A stretch of DNA of 12,330 nucleotides. Source: an uncultured Oscillospiraceae bacterium (GTDB lineage: Bacteria; Bacillota; Clostridia; Oscillospirales; Acutalibacteraceae). The position numbers were made by a program, and so were the translations under genes. Below the pieces are notes generated by a model, which was given only the letters and a program-made list of their open reading frames with translations, was not told where the DNA came from and searched no databases. The stretch lies in assembly GCA_958366985.1 (NCBI GenBank), contig CATXDC010000030.1, forward strand, positions 1 through 12,330, given 5' to 3'. Below are positions 1 to 6,077 of this stretch, piece by piece (the stretch's first letter is position 1; each line of letters opens with the position of its first letter).

Positions 1-14
1 TAGGGCTATGCCCG

Positions 15-44
15 AAAAAGAAAAACCACCCGCTATGCGGGTGG
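15..44 (-). terminator. Rho-independent terminator of the repressor gene
   Basis: An 8-bp GC-rich perfect stem (CCACCCGC at 26-33 with GCGGGTGG at 37-44) closes a three-base TAT loop. Read on the minus strand it is followed by a T-rich tract, the complement of 15-25. It lies 20 bp past the repressor stop codon and marks the left border of the phage-like module. Confidence 0.85.
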
Positions 45-64
45 ATATTTATTTTGCAAAACTA

Positions 65-709
65 TTAAAAAGTTCTTATGAGCATTTTGGGTATTCCGAT
101 CACACGACACTGTTCGAGATCCGCACCCCTTATGGTTTTGGGAGGATACTCAGGATTTATGGGAACAAGCTTCATCCAGTCTTCCCCCTCCACATACTCA
201 ACTTTTTTAAGTGTAGCAATATTGTCGCTATACATAATCGCACCGATTTCTCCGCTGCGGTTGAGTGTGGATTGCTTTAAAATGAGAACTTTGTCCGAGT
301 CCATAAAAAGGGGATACATTGAGTCACCGTGAACCGAAAGGACAAAAAATTCATTTCGGCTGTGTCCTCGCAGGTATTGTGCGGGAATATCCACTGTTTC
401 GCCGCTCCAGTCCTCAAGTGCAAGCTCATCGTATCCGGCGGCAACTGTTCCGATAACGGGAAAAGTCACCACGTCGGAAGTTATTTCAGGGGATCTGAGG
501 TTGCTTTCATCCCATCCCATAAGTTTTTCCGGAGTAGTGCGCAGAGCTTCTGCGAAAGCTGCAATCTTTGCCTGGGGAATATCGTTTTTTCCGGTTTCAA
601 TTTTTGCTATTGATGACCTTGAGGTGTAGCCCATTTTTTCGGCAAGTTCCTCCTGTGACATTCCAAGTTCAGCTCTTCGTTTTTTTATGTTTATATGAAG
701 CTCACTCAT
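65..709 (-). CDS. LexA/CI-like phage repressor (XRE HTH plus S24 peptidase)
   Basis: This 214-residue protein is a self-cleaving transcriptional repressor of the lambda CI/LexA type. Residues about 7-62 form a Cro/CI helix-turn-helix (SQEELAEKMGYTSRSSIAKIE). Residues about 84-210 form the S24 peptidase fold, with an Ala91-Gly92 cleavage site (TVAAGYDE), nucleophile Ser130 in HGDSMYP and general base Lys168 in ATLKK. All key residues are present, so RecA-stimulated autocleavage is expected from family knowledge. An in-frame TTG at 758-760 would add 17 residues, but it falls inside the -35 box. The ATG at 707-709, with AAAGGAG just upstream, is therefore chosen. The gene is divergent from the Cro-like gene and presumably controls the shared intergenic region. 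DNA-damage induction of the lysis genes downstream is inferred. Confidence 0.92.
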   Translation of the reverse strand: MSELHINIKKRRAELGMSQEELAEKMGYTSRSSIAKIETGKNDIPQAKIAAFAEALRTTPEKLMGWDESNLRSPEITSDVVTFPVIGTVAAGYDELALEDWSGETVDIPAQYLRGHSRNEFFVLSVHGDSMYPLFMDSDKVLILKQSTLNRSGEIGAIMYSDNIATLKKVEYVEGEDWMKLVPINPEYPPKTIRGADLEQCRVIGIPKMLIRTF

Positions 710-731
710 GGCGACTCTCCTTTCTAAGGAT

Positions 732-760
732 AATATAACGCTTTCGGGATTTAAAGTCAA
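732..760 (-). promoter_or_regulatory. Promoter of the repressor gene
   Basis: On the minus strand a -35 box TTGACT (755-760) and a -10 box TATATT (732-737) are separated by exactly 17 bp. The predicted start near 725 leaves a short leader carrying AAAGGAG before the ATG at 709. Confidence 0.75.
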
Positions 761-788
761 CGTTTTTTTGAAAAAACTTAAAATTATG

Positions 789-817
789 TTGACAAATAAT
801 CACAACACGTGTATAGT
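789..817 (+). promoter_or_regulatory. Rightward promoter of the phage-like module
   Basis: A perfect TTGACA (789-794) and TATAGT (812-817) are spaced by 17 bp. The start near 824 would drive the Cro-like gene and probably the whole run through the holin, because no terminator is seen before 4214. It is one of the closest matches to the sigma-A consensus in the window, so it should be strong unless repressed. Confidence 0.82.
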
Positions 818-839
818 AATAAATGTGATTAAACATCAC
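798..839. promoter_or_regulatory. Candidate repressor operators
   Basis: Related half-sites overlap the rightward promoter. AATCACA (798-804) mirrors TGTGATT (824-830). GTGAT (825-829) mirrors ATCAC (835-839) with a 5-bp spacer. A perfect 8-bp palindrome, ACACGTGT (805-812), lies between the -35 and -10 boxes and touches the -10. Which of these the CI-like or Cro-like protein binds is inferred. Confidence 0.5.
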
Positions 840-856
840 GCAAAGGAGGAAAGCAA

Positions 857-1063
857 TTGACAAATACACAGGAACTAAGGCGTAAGATAAAGGAAAACGG
901 ATATAAATATGCCTTTGTTGCAGGGTATCTGGGGCTTACGGCCTATGGGTTTCAGCGAAAGGTATGTAACATATCCCAGTTTAAAGCCAGTGAAATTCAA
1001 AAATTATGCGTTTTATTAAAGCTTACCGAAGAAGAACGGACAGCTATTTTTTTTGCCCAATAA
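857..1063 (+). CDS. Small Cro-like phage regulator
   Basis: This 68-residue, basic, helical protein is the first gene of the rightward transcript. It begins ELRRKIKENGYKYAFVAGYL and continues with a recognition-helix-like stretch (TAYGFQRKVC) and then FKASEIQKLCVLLKLTEEER. The layout resembles small phage antirepressor/Cro proteins of the DUF739 kind found opposite CI-like repressors in Firmicutes prophages. The start is a TTG placed 6 bp after a strong AAAGGAGGA (842-850); no ATG is available in frame nearby. By position it would compete with the repressor for the shared operators. The Cro role rests on context plus the helix-turn-helix pattern, not on a firm family match. Confidence 0.7.
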   Translation: MTNTQELRRKIKENGYKYAFVAGYLGLTAYGFQRKVCNISQFKASEIQKLCVLLKLTEEERTAIFFAQ

Positions 1064-1117
1064 GTTGAATTAAAATCACTAAAAGGCAGTTTGTGTACGG
1101 ATAAAAGGTTTCGCTGT

Positions 1118-1183
1118 ATGGGTGGATATATGGCGGATGAGGCGAAGACTTTTGTTTTTGTCGGTTTTCATATGGCAAATTGA
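1118..1183 (+). other. Possible 21-residue micro-ORF in a 220-bp gap
   Basis: The stretch 1064-1286 has no convincing gene. It holds a short ORF starting at ATG 1118, with an alternative ATG at 1130, that encodes MADEAKTFVFVGF and stops at 1183. The ribosome site is weak (AAAGG around 1104). A second frame stays open over 1180-1260. The area could be a decayed small early phage gene. It may simply be leader sequence. Confidence 0.2.
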
Positions 1184-1286
1184 AAGCATCAGAGGGAGTT
1201 CAGAAAACCGCAAAATTTTGTGGGTTAATCCGTATCTGGCAGTCCAGTCTTTAAGGGAAATTAATGAAAATTACGGGAGGCGGAAG

Positions 1287-1553
1287 ATGAATAAGAATTC
1301 TTTAAAGTCATACCGCAGGGTAATATATCGATGCCGTGAAGTGAGTCTTTCCGAGGTTCCGGGAGGATATGCAGTGACGGTTGAAGGGGGAAGGGAGCGT
1401 TTTTTTGAAAATGTATTTGAAGCATGGGGGAATTTTATAGATGTGCTTGATACCCGTGTAAGGAGAAGGATAAAGCAGATGCAAAACAGAAGCGATGCTC
1501 ATAAGGGACACTTACAGGGAACAGATACTTTTTCTCACGGAGCGGATGAATAA
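1287..1553 (+). CDS. Hypothetical small basic phage-module protein
   Basis: This 88-residue protein is not recognised. It starts MNKNSLKSYRRVIYRCREVS, has a central segment that looks like beta strands (GGYAVTVEGG, then FFENVFEAWGNFID), and ends in an Arg/Lys-rich helix (RVRRRIKQMQNR) followed by a polar tail. The frame is open upstream to a GTG at 1122. The ATG at 1287 is preferred because GGGAGGCGGAAG stands directly before it and the upstream extension does not look like protein. Its stop lies 3 bp before the next ATG, so the two are almost certainly co-translated. A nucleic-acid-related role would fit the charge and place but is only a guess. Confidence 0.6.
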   Translation: MNKNSLKSYRRVIYRCREVSLSEVPGGYAVTVEGGRERFFENVFEAWGNFIDVLDTRVRRRIKQMQNRSDAHKGHLQGTDTFSHGADE

Positions 1554-1556
1554 ATA

Positions 1557-2234
1557 ATGGAAGGCTATGTAACGGTGAACCGCAGAATAGCAGATTCACC
1601 TCTCATGAGAGAACCTGTAACATTTTCGGTGTTTATGTATCTATTACTTTGCGCAAATTACCGTGACGGAGAATGCAGCGGAATGGTTATAAAAAGGGGT
1701 GAAGCGGTAACGAGTTATCCGAGGATAGCCCTTGGGGTGGGAATTACTGAACGTCAGGCAAGAACGGCATTGCAAAAGCTTGTGAAGTCAGGCTGGGTGA
1801 CAGTGAGAAGATACTCAAAATTCAGCGTAGTTACTATTTCAGATTTTGAAAGCTATCAGGGCGTGTCAAAGAAAAGTCAGTCAAATGACAGTGAGGATGT
1901 CAGGGAAATGTCACCATCAAAAGAAATAAATAATAATAAAGAATTTAATAATAGCAGAAGCAGTTATACGGCTGCGCAGAGAGAAGATATTATTTATGAC
2001 CTTGAGCCCATGGAAATTTATGCTGGCGAAGAGGAAGAGCTGTATAGGTGGGGAAAGAACAGAAATGTTATGCTCACGGAGATACAGGCGGAGCGGCTTC
2101 TTGATATGCTCAGTCTCACGGAGTTTGAACTTTACATAGACAAGCTCGATACGTTTATCAGCGAAAAGAAAGCCAACGTTCACAACCACTATAAGACTAT
2201 TTTGCGCTGGGTACAGGAGGACAGACAAATATAA
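1557..2234 (+). CDS. Phage replisome-organizer-like winged-helix protein
   Basis: This 225-residue protein matches the pattern of phage replication initiators and DnaD-like replisome organizers. Residues about 1-105 form the N-terminal winged helix: VNRRIADSPLMREPVTFSVF opens the domain, a region around residue 45 reads IKRGEAVTSYPRIA, the recognition helix is TERQARTALQKL, and SKFSVVTISDFESYQ closes the wing. Residues about 115-140 are a low-complexity Ser/Asn linker. Residues about 145-225 are a charged helical domain ending HYKTILRWVQEDRQI, where such proteins contact helicase or loader. The weak ribosome site GGAG lies inside the end of the previous gene, suggesting coupling. It implies that the parent element once replicated. 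No helicase-loader partner is visible. Confidence 0.75.
   Translation: MEGYVTVNRRIADSPLMREPVTFSVFMYLLLCANYRDGECSGMVIKRGEAVTSYPRIALGVGITERQARTALQKLVKSGWVTVRRYSKFSVVTISDFESYQGVSKKSQSNDSEDVREMSPSKEINNNKEFNNSRSSYTAAQREDIIYDLEPMEIYAGEEEELYRWGKNRNVMLTEIQAERLLDMLSLTEFELYIDKLDTFISEKKANVHNHYKTILRWVQEDRQI
1916..1955. other. AT-rich linker within the replication gene; possible origin
   Basis: The codons for the Asn-rich linker form a nearly pure A/T run with repeated AATAAT units. In many phages the origin lies inside the initiator gene at such a linker. No clear iteron set is visible, so this is a possibility only. Confidence 0.2.
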
Positions 2235-2281
2235 AACCACAGGTGTTTTTACTGAATTAATCAGAAAGGAAAGAAAACGCT

Positions 2282-2524
2282 ATGGAACTTCAGCAGCTTG
2301 GAAAAGAATATATTGCCCAGTCGGTAAGGATGTATGCAAGGGCGCAGGAAGTCAGTGCCAAAAGAAAGAATGCCAGAGGATTGGAGCTGTTTGAACTGCA
2401 AAAGGAAGCAATCCGACTTGAGGATATCGCAAGAGATCTCAGAATTACAGGCGAGTATCTTATTCATTATTACGAAAAGGACAATGAAAACCCAACACCC
2501 TTAAAGGAGCGTGTATATGCTTAA
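2282..2524 (+). CDS. Hypothetical small helical phage-module protein
   Basis: This 80-residue protein is not recognised. It is almost entirely predicted helix, rich in Glu, Lys, Arg and Ala (for example SAKRKNARGLELFELQKEA, then LEDIARDLRITGEYLIHYYE), with a possible short coiled coil and no membrane segment or signal peptide. AGAAAGGAAAG sits just upstream of the ATG. Its 3' end overlaps the endolysin start by 8 bp, and the endolysin ribosome site AGGAG lies within its last codons, so the two are translationally coupled. The position suggests an accessory of the lysis or replication block. It lacks the membrane anchor expected of a spanin. Confidence 0.65.
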   Translation: MELQQLGKEYIAQSVRMYARAQEVSAKRKNARGLELFELQKEAIRLEDIARDLRITGEYLIHYYEKDNENPTPLKERVYA

Positions 2525-3788
2525 AATTATGATAAACCCGGAGCACGGCGGAAGTGACGGCGGAGCTTCTTACGGCGGACTTACCGAAAAGAATCTCAAT
2601 CTCAAAGTGTCAAAGTATTGCCGTGATTATCTTAAAGACTATGAATGTGAATCTTTCCTTTCGAGAGAAAATGATGTCGATATGGGAATAGCTGCAAGGA
2701 ATGCCCTTGTAAAAAGCAGCGGAGCAAATGCAGTTGTAACCGTTGCCCACAATGCAGGCGGCGGTGACGGATGCGAGATTTTCTACTGGCAGGGCGATGT
2801 GAAATCAAAGGCTTTTGCTGTAGTTCTCGAAAAGTATTATAAGGCAATCGGTCAGAACAGCAGGGGAATAAAGGAGAGCCGTGAAAACGCATATAATTTC
2901 GGAATGGTTCGTGAACCCTCAAAAATGGGAATCCCTGCAATTTTGTCGGAGTTTGCATTTCTCGATAACTCCGCCGATCGCACAGCAATTGACAGCGACG
3001 AGGACTTAAAGAGAGAGGGCGAAGCAATCGCAAAGGCGGTTGTTGAATATTTCGGATTAAAGAAAAAGAATGATTCAGTACCCGAAACTCCCTCTGAGCC
3101 GGAAACTCCAACCACTCCCGAAAGTAAAAATCTTTACCGTGTCGGGACAGGCTGGACTAATAACAAATGCATGGATCAAAAAGGTGCCTATGAGAATTTG
3201 CAGGGAGCTATAACTCATTGCAAGCAGCTGGGAGGCAGCTACAAGGTCTTTGACTGGAACGGAAAAGAGGTTTATCCCTCTGAGCAGGAACCAACACCCG
3301 AACCCACAAAACCCTTTGCAGGAATGGCTGTAAAGCTTACAGGTGCAAAGCTTTATGGATCGGCTTCAGCAAAAAATCCGGCAAACACCGTAACGGGTAC
3401 ATATTATCTGTATGACGGAATGAACATCGGCGGAAGATACCGTATCACCACCTCAAAAGATCGATGCGGCAAAACACCCACAGGCGAAAACGTTACGGGA
3501 TACATTGATGCTTCCTTAGTCGGTGCAGGGGACAGCGGTTCATCCGGTACAGCAACCGAACCCTCAAAGCCATATAAAGGCATGGCAGTGAAGCTCATCA
3601 GTGCGAAGCTATACGGTTCGGCTTCTGCAAAAGACCCTGTAAACACCGTAACAGGTACATATTACCTGTATGACGGAGTGAATATCAGCGGAAGATATCG
3701 TATCACCACCTCCAATGATCGATGCGGCAAAACGCCCATAGGCGAAAACGTCACGGGATTTGTTGACGCTGCATGTGTCAAAGTATAG
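2517..3788 (+). CDS. N-acetylmuramoyl-L-alanine amidase endolysin (Amidase_3) with duplicated C-terminal repeat
   Basis: This 423-residue enzyme cleaves the lactyl-amide bond between MurNAc and L-alanine in peptidoglycan. The Amidase_3 catalytic domain covers residues 1-181. Zinc ligands are His10 (NPEHGG), Glu24 (LTEKN) and His78 (VAHNAGG), and the catalytic Glu145 lies in ILSEFAFLDN. A Pro/Glu/Thr linker (about 186-203) leads to a roughly 55-residue module (YRVGTGW through YKVFDWNGKEVY) common in clostridial phage lysins. Two 71-residue repeats follow (265-335 and 351-421), presumably SH3-like wall-binding units. There is no signal peptide, so it needs the holin encoded next for release. 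The ATG at 2517 is chosen because AGGAG (2505-2509) is 7 bp away; the GTG at 2511 is too close to it. Confidence 0.93.
   Translation: MLKIMINPEHGGSDGGASYGGLTEKNLNLKVSKYCRDYLKDYECESFLSRENDVDMGIAARNALVKSSGANAVVTVAHNAGGGDGCEIFYWQGDVKSKAFAVVLEKYYKAIGQNSRGIKESRENAYNFGMVREPSKMGIPAILSEFAFLDNSADRTAIDSDEDLKREGEAIAKAVVEYFGLKKKNDSVPETPSEPETPTTPESKNLYRVGTGWTNNKCMDQKGAYENLQGAITHCKQLGGSYKVFDWNGKEVYPSEQEPTPEPTKPFAGMAVKLTGAKLYGSASAKNPANTVTGTYYLYDGMNIGGRYRITTSKDRCGKTPTGENVTGYIDASLVGAGDSGSSGTATEPSKPYKGMAVKLISAKLYGSASAKDPVNTVTGTYYLYDGVNISGRYRITTSNDRCGKTPIGENVTGFVDAACVKV
3309..3521 (+). repeat. Endolysin C-terminal repeat, unit 1
   Basis: It encodes residues 265-335, starting KPFAGMAVKL and containing GTYYLYDGMNI and RCGKTPTGENVTGY. 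By hand alignment it is about 80 percent identical in protein to unit 2 and similar in DNA, which suggests a fairly recent tandem duplication 258 bp apart. Confidence 0.9.
3567..3779 (+). repeat. Endolysin C-terminal repeat, unit 2
   Basis: It encodes residues 351-421, starting KPYKGMAVKL and containing GTYYLYDGVNI and RCGKTPIGENVTGF. Fourteen of 71 residues differ from unit 1. Two residues remain before the stop codon, so the repeat forms the extreme C-terminus. Confidence 0.9.
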
Positions 3789-3799
3789 TTGGTGAGTGG

Positions 3800-4201
3800 A
3801 TGAAAGATTTACTTTGTGCCTGTGTGGGACTTTTTGGAAGCGGTGTGGCGTGGCTTTTCGGAGGCTGGGATGCATCACTTACAACTCTTGTAATATTCAT
3901 GTCCATTGACTATATTACGGGACTGATTGTAGCAGGCGTATTTCATAAAAGCCCGAAAACAAAGGGCGGCACTCTCGAAAGCAGAGCCGGATTTAAGGGG
4001 CTATGCCGTAAGGGAGTTACTCTTCTTGTAGTGCTTGTAGCGTGCCGTCTCTCGGCGCTTACACCGTCAACCTTTGTAAGGGATGCCGTAATAATCGGAT
4101 TCATTGCCAATGAGAGCATATCGATTATTGAGAACGCCGGACTTATGGGAATACCAATCCCCAAAAAGCTCATAGAAGGTATAGAGATACTTAAAAAGTA
4201 A
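3800..4201 (+). CDS. Phage holin (phage_holin_4 type)
   Basis: This 133-residue membrane protein forms the lesion that lets the endolysin reach the wall. Hydrophobic segments are seen at about 4-20, 27-50 (TTLVIFMSIDYITGLIVAGV), 75-88 (VTLLVVLVACRL) and a weaker one near 95-112. The DYITG motif followed by a Lys/Gly-rich loop (HKSPKTKGGTLESRAGFKG) is typical of the phage_holin_4_1 (TcdE-like) family. An earlier ATG at 3773 overlaps the endolysin end. The ATG at 3800 is preferred because it is preceded by GGTGAG and sits 11 bp after the endolysin stop. It is the last gene before a strong terminator. Holins of this family also serve in non-phage protein release, which is relevant to the missing structural genes. 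Confidence 0.9.
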   Translation: MKDLLCACVGLFGSGVAWLFGGWDASLTTLVIFMSIDYITGLIVAGVFHKSPKTKGGTLESRAGFKGLCRKGVTLLVVLVACRLSALTPSTFVRDAVIIGFIANESISIIENAGLMGIPIPKKLIEGIEILKK

Positions 4202-4213
4202 AACGTAAAATGA

Positions 4214-4251
4214 AAAGGAGAGGGCGTAAAGCTCTCTCCTTTGTTGTTTTT
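4214..4251. terminator. Terminator after the lysis genes, probably bidirectional
   Basis: A 12-bp stem (AAAGGAGAG and the next 3 bases at 4214-4225, with one G-T pair, against 4231-4242) has a 5-base loop. It is followed by TTTGTTGTTTTT on the plus strand and a T-rich tract on the minus strand. It ends the rightward transcript and can serve the convergent membrane-protein operon as well. Confidence 0.88.
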
Positions 4252-4268
4252 CTGTACGAAAGAAGTAT

Positions 4269-4754
4269 TTAATTTTCTGATTTTACACGCTTGTAAATCA
4301 ATTTTCCGATAACAGGGGAAAGCAATATAACTACTGCTGCAACACCTGTAAGGAACATACTGTCATCGTAGGTTTCAAAAAGCATTACCGCTGCAGTTCC
4401 GGGAAGTGAAAGATGATATATCAGCCCTGTAAGTATTTCGAATTGATAAAAAGTTAATAAAAGCAAATATGAAAATATAGATATAAGCATTGGTATGTAA
4501 TTGACTATACAGGAAACTTTAAAAAACTGACTTTTTCCTTTCTTTTTTGAGTAAACAGCGATGATTATATTATAGATAAGGAACAGGATAAAAAATGTTT
4601 TACCCAAGCGAAAACCCGAATAGTCAAAGTTTTCAGAGCCTCCTAAGAAAATGTTTATTGCGGCTTTTCCGGGCATAACGATGGGCAGAATCCATATGAT
4701 GACAGAAAGAATAATTGCCGCCGCTGTTTGGAGATATTTGCTTTTTTTGCTCAT
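4269..4754 (-). CDS. Uncharacterised multi-pass membrane protein
   Basis: This 161-residue protein has about four hydrophobic segments: 8-27 (TAAAIILSVIIWILPIVM), about 48-64 (FFILFLIYNIIIAVY), 81-101 (IPMLISIFSYLLLLTF) and 132-152 (GVAAVVILLSPVIG). Short basic tails flank them (MSKKSKY; YKRVKSEN). No conserved motif is recognised. The ATG at 4754 is chosen because GGAG lies 8 bp upstream; the GTG at 4763 would overlap that site. It follows the next gene by about 50 bp on the same strand with no terminator between, so the two are probably one operon. An integral membrane partner of that protein is plausible, but no function can be named. Confidence 0.7.
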   Translation of the reverse strand: MSKKSKYLQTAAAIILSVIIWILPIVMPGKAAINIFLGGSENFDYSGFRLGKTFFILFLIYNIIIAVYSKKKGKSQFFKVSCIVNYIPMLISIFSYLLLLTFYQFEILTGLIYHLSLPGTAAVMLFETYDDSMFLTGVAAVVILLSPVIGKLIYKRVKSEN

Positions 4755-4802
4755 TATTTTCACTCCTTTGAACTTATATTAAGGCGTGTTATTTACTTTG
4801 AG

Positions 4803-5564
4803 TTACCATTCGGGCAGTTTGTACTGACTGTCAAAGAACAGCTCATCTTTAATGAGCCTGTATATAACAGGACGTGATCTCTCGGTATCTTCATAATACT
4901 TGATAATGTAATTATCATAGAGAATATATATATCCACAGCTGTTGAGCTGTGATCGCCCTGCTCCAAATTGAAGAAAGTGTATTTGTTTTCGACAGGGGG
5001 AACATATATGGTATATGTGTCATTTTCAATATATACGGCGTTTTCATTTCCCGAAAAAGGACTGAATTCCTCATATCCCATTTGGTAAGGACCGTACTCA
5101 TAATATCCCATTTTTTCTATAAAAGCCGCCTTTGCCTCTTCGCTGCTGTCGTAGGTAAACAGATAATAGCCTACGGTGCTTCCCGGCTGATACATAATGT
5201 ACTGTCCGCTATATTTTTCTTCCTCGTCTTCTTCCTTATAATTGGTTTCGTTGTTGGGCATGAATTTGTCTTTTTGAAGAAAACGCTCATCTTCCAGCAG
5301 ATATTCAGTAAAAGACGTAAGTTCCTGTTCGGAAAGTTTTATATGTTCAAACTGCGGTTTTAAAAGAATATTGTAGCAGCCGGCAGCAAGCACCACCACC
5401 GATGCAGCAGCCAGAATTGCACCGATCCAAAGCTGCGGACTTCTGCGGCTTTTATTCTTTTTCTTCCAGCGTATCATCAGGATTATTCCGATTACAAGAA
5501 AAATAACTGACCAAAAGCTTCTAATAGAATAAAAACCATAGAGTGTGTAAAGTATCTTGCTCAT
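4803..5564 (-). CDS. Uncharacterised membrane-anchored protein with large extracytoplasmic domain
   Basis: This 253-residue protein has two N-terminal transmembrane helices, about 14-31 (IRSFWSVIFLVIGIILMI) and 45-66 (LWIGAILAAASVVVLAAGCY), joined by a very basic loop (RWKKKNKSRRS) that places the loop in the cytoplasm. Residues about 70-253 form an acidic, Tyr-rich domain outside the membrane (EEDEEEKYSGQYIMYQPGST, GYYEYGPYQMGYEEFSPF). No known family is recognised and no catalytic motif is evident. GGAGG stands 8 bp before the ATG. It lies upstream of the four-segment membrane protein in a likely two-gene operon. Confidence 0.75.
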   Translation of the reverse strand: MSKILYTLYGFYSIRSFWSVIFLVIGIILMIRWKKKNKSRRSPQLWIGAILAAASVVVLAAGCYNILLKPQFEHIKLSEQELTSFTEYLLEDERFLQKDKFMPNNETNYKEEDEEEKYSGQYIMYQPGSTVGYYLFTYDSSEEAKAAFIEKMGYYEYGPYQMGYEEFSPFSGNENAVYIENDTYTIYVPPVENKYTFFNLEQGDHSSTAVDIYILYDNYIIKYYEDTERSRPVIYRLIKDELFFDSQYKLPEW

Positions 5565-5686
5565 TTGTCATGCCTCCGTTCCGTTTGGATTTTATTTTTT
5601 TCAAACATCATGGGGAAAAGAGTGAGTAACGCTGTTGTGCATTTACACTATTAATTTTTAAAAATATTGCAAATTATTGTATTTAT

Positions 5687-5714
5687 ATTATATCATGCAT
5701 ATATGTGTTTACAA
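5687..5714 (-). promoter_or_regulatory. Promoter of the leftward membrane-protein operon
   Basis: On the minus strand TTGTAA (5709-5714) and a perfect TATAAT (5687-5692) are spaced by 16 bp. The leader to the ATG would be about 115 nt, long enough to hold regulation, but no riboswitch-like fold is recognised. Confidence 0.55.
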
Positions 5715-5835
5715 TGCTTTTTCGTCAAAATATATGTGCTACAATTTAGAGCGGGTGCTTTTTGGCCGTTAAAAGGTGAAAATCGGCTCTTTATTCTGCG
5801 TTGCTGATAAATAAAATGAATGAAAAACAGATAGA

Positions 5836-5867
5836 AAAAACGAAGGAACCTTTGCTCCTTCGTTTTT
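5836..5867. terminator. Terminator hairpin, bidirectional
   Basis: A 12-bp stem AAAAACGAAGGA/TCCTTCGTTTTT surrounds an 8-base loop, with T tracts on both strands. It lies 26 bp past the stop codon of the minus-strand gene remnant at 5893-6060, so it is probably that gene's original terminator. Confidence 0.82.
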
Positions 5868-5892
5868 CTTTAATCTTTGCTTTTAAATTTTC

Positions 5893-6060
5893 TCACACTG
5901 ATACCCATCCCGGCTTCAACCATTCGGCAAAAGTGTCATTTATATCCGTGTCGGAGTTATATATCAAATTCGGTATATGAAAATCCCCATGTAAATCGGA
6001 ATTTATCTCTGCAATAAACGAGCTGCCATAAACAGTCCGTTTTGATTTTGCAGTATTTGC
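5893..6060 (-). pseudogene. 3' remnant of an unidentified gene
   Basis: The minus strand reads 55 protein-like codons ending in TGA: TVYGSSFIAEINSDLHGDF, then HIPNLIYNSDTDINDTFAEW and LKPGWVSV. The frame continues upstream into the end of the neighbouring membrane-protein gene, but no ATG, GTG or TTG begins it there. It therefore appears to be the C-terminus of a gene whose 5' part is lost. A proper terminator follows. The family is not recognised; a small soluble cytoplasmic domain is likely. A non-standard start coupled to the upstream stop cannot be excluded. Confidence 0.45.
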
Positions 6061-6077
6061 AATAATAAATAATAAAT

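Larger units (their letters stand above)
5565..5892. other. Intergenic region with a promoter and a terminator
   Basis: This AT-rich stretch holds the leader and promoter of the leftward gene (5687-5714) and the hairpin at 5836-5867. A short plus-strand reading of 12 codons from 5728, interrupted by TAA, is not convincing as a gene. Nothing else is seen. Confidence 0.6.

Noticed and set aside
1..14. A second small hairpin GGGC-TAT-GCCC beside the left terminator.
   Set aside because: Only four base pairs and cut by the window edge; it cannot be judged.
710..760. A 17-residue N-terminal extension of the repressor from a TTG at 760.
   Set aside because: It would start inside the -35 box and upstream of the predicted transcript start. 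The ATG at 709 has a strong ribosome site.
720..856. A Gram-positive LexA box in the divergent promoter region.
   Set aside because: No CGAAC-N4-GTTCG-like site is visible, so host LexA control is not supported; control through the local repressor is more likely.
1122..1286. Long open frame joined to the 88-residue protein from a GTG at 1122.
   Set aside because: The extra residues do not look protein-like, the GTG has no ribosome site, and GGGAGG directly precedes the ATG at 1287.
2632..3115. Long minus-strand frames opposite the endolysin gene.
   Set aside because: They are antisense shadows of a gene with intact catalytic motifs and have low-complexity Arg/Leu/Ser-rich translations.
5728..5803. 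A plus-strand string reading MCYNLERVLFGR, stop, then KVKIGSLFCVADK.
   Set aside because: Very short, interrupted by TAA, no ribosome site; kept only as a possible trace, not a feature.
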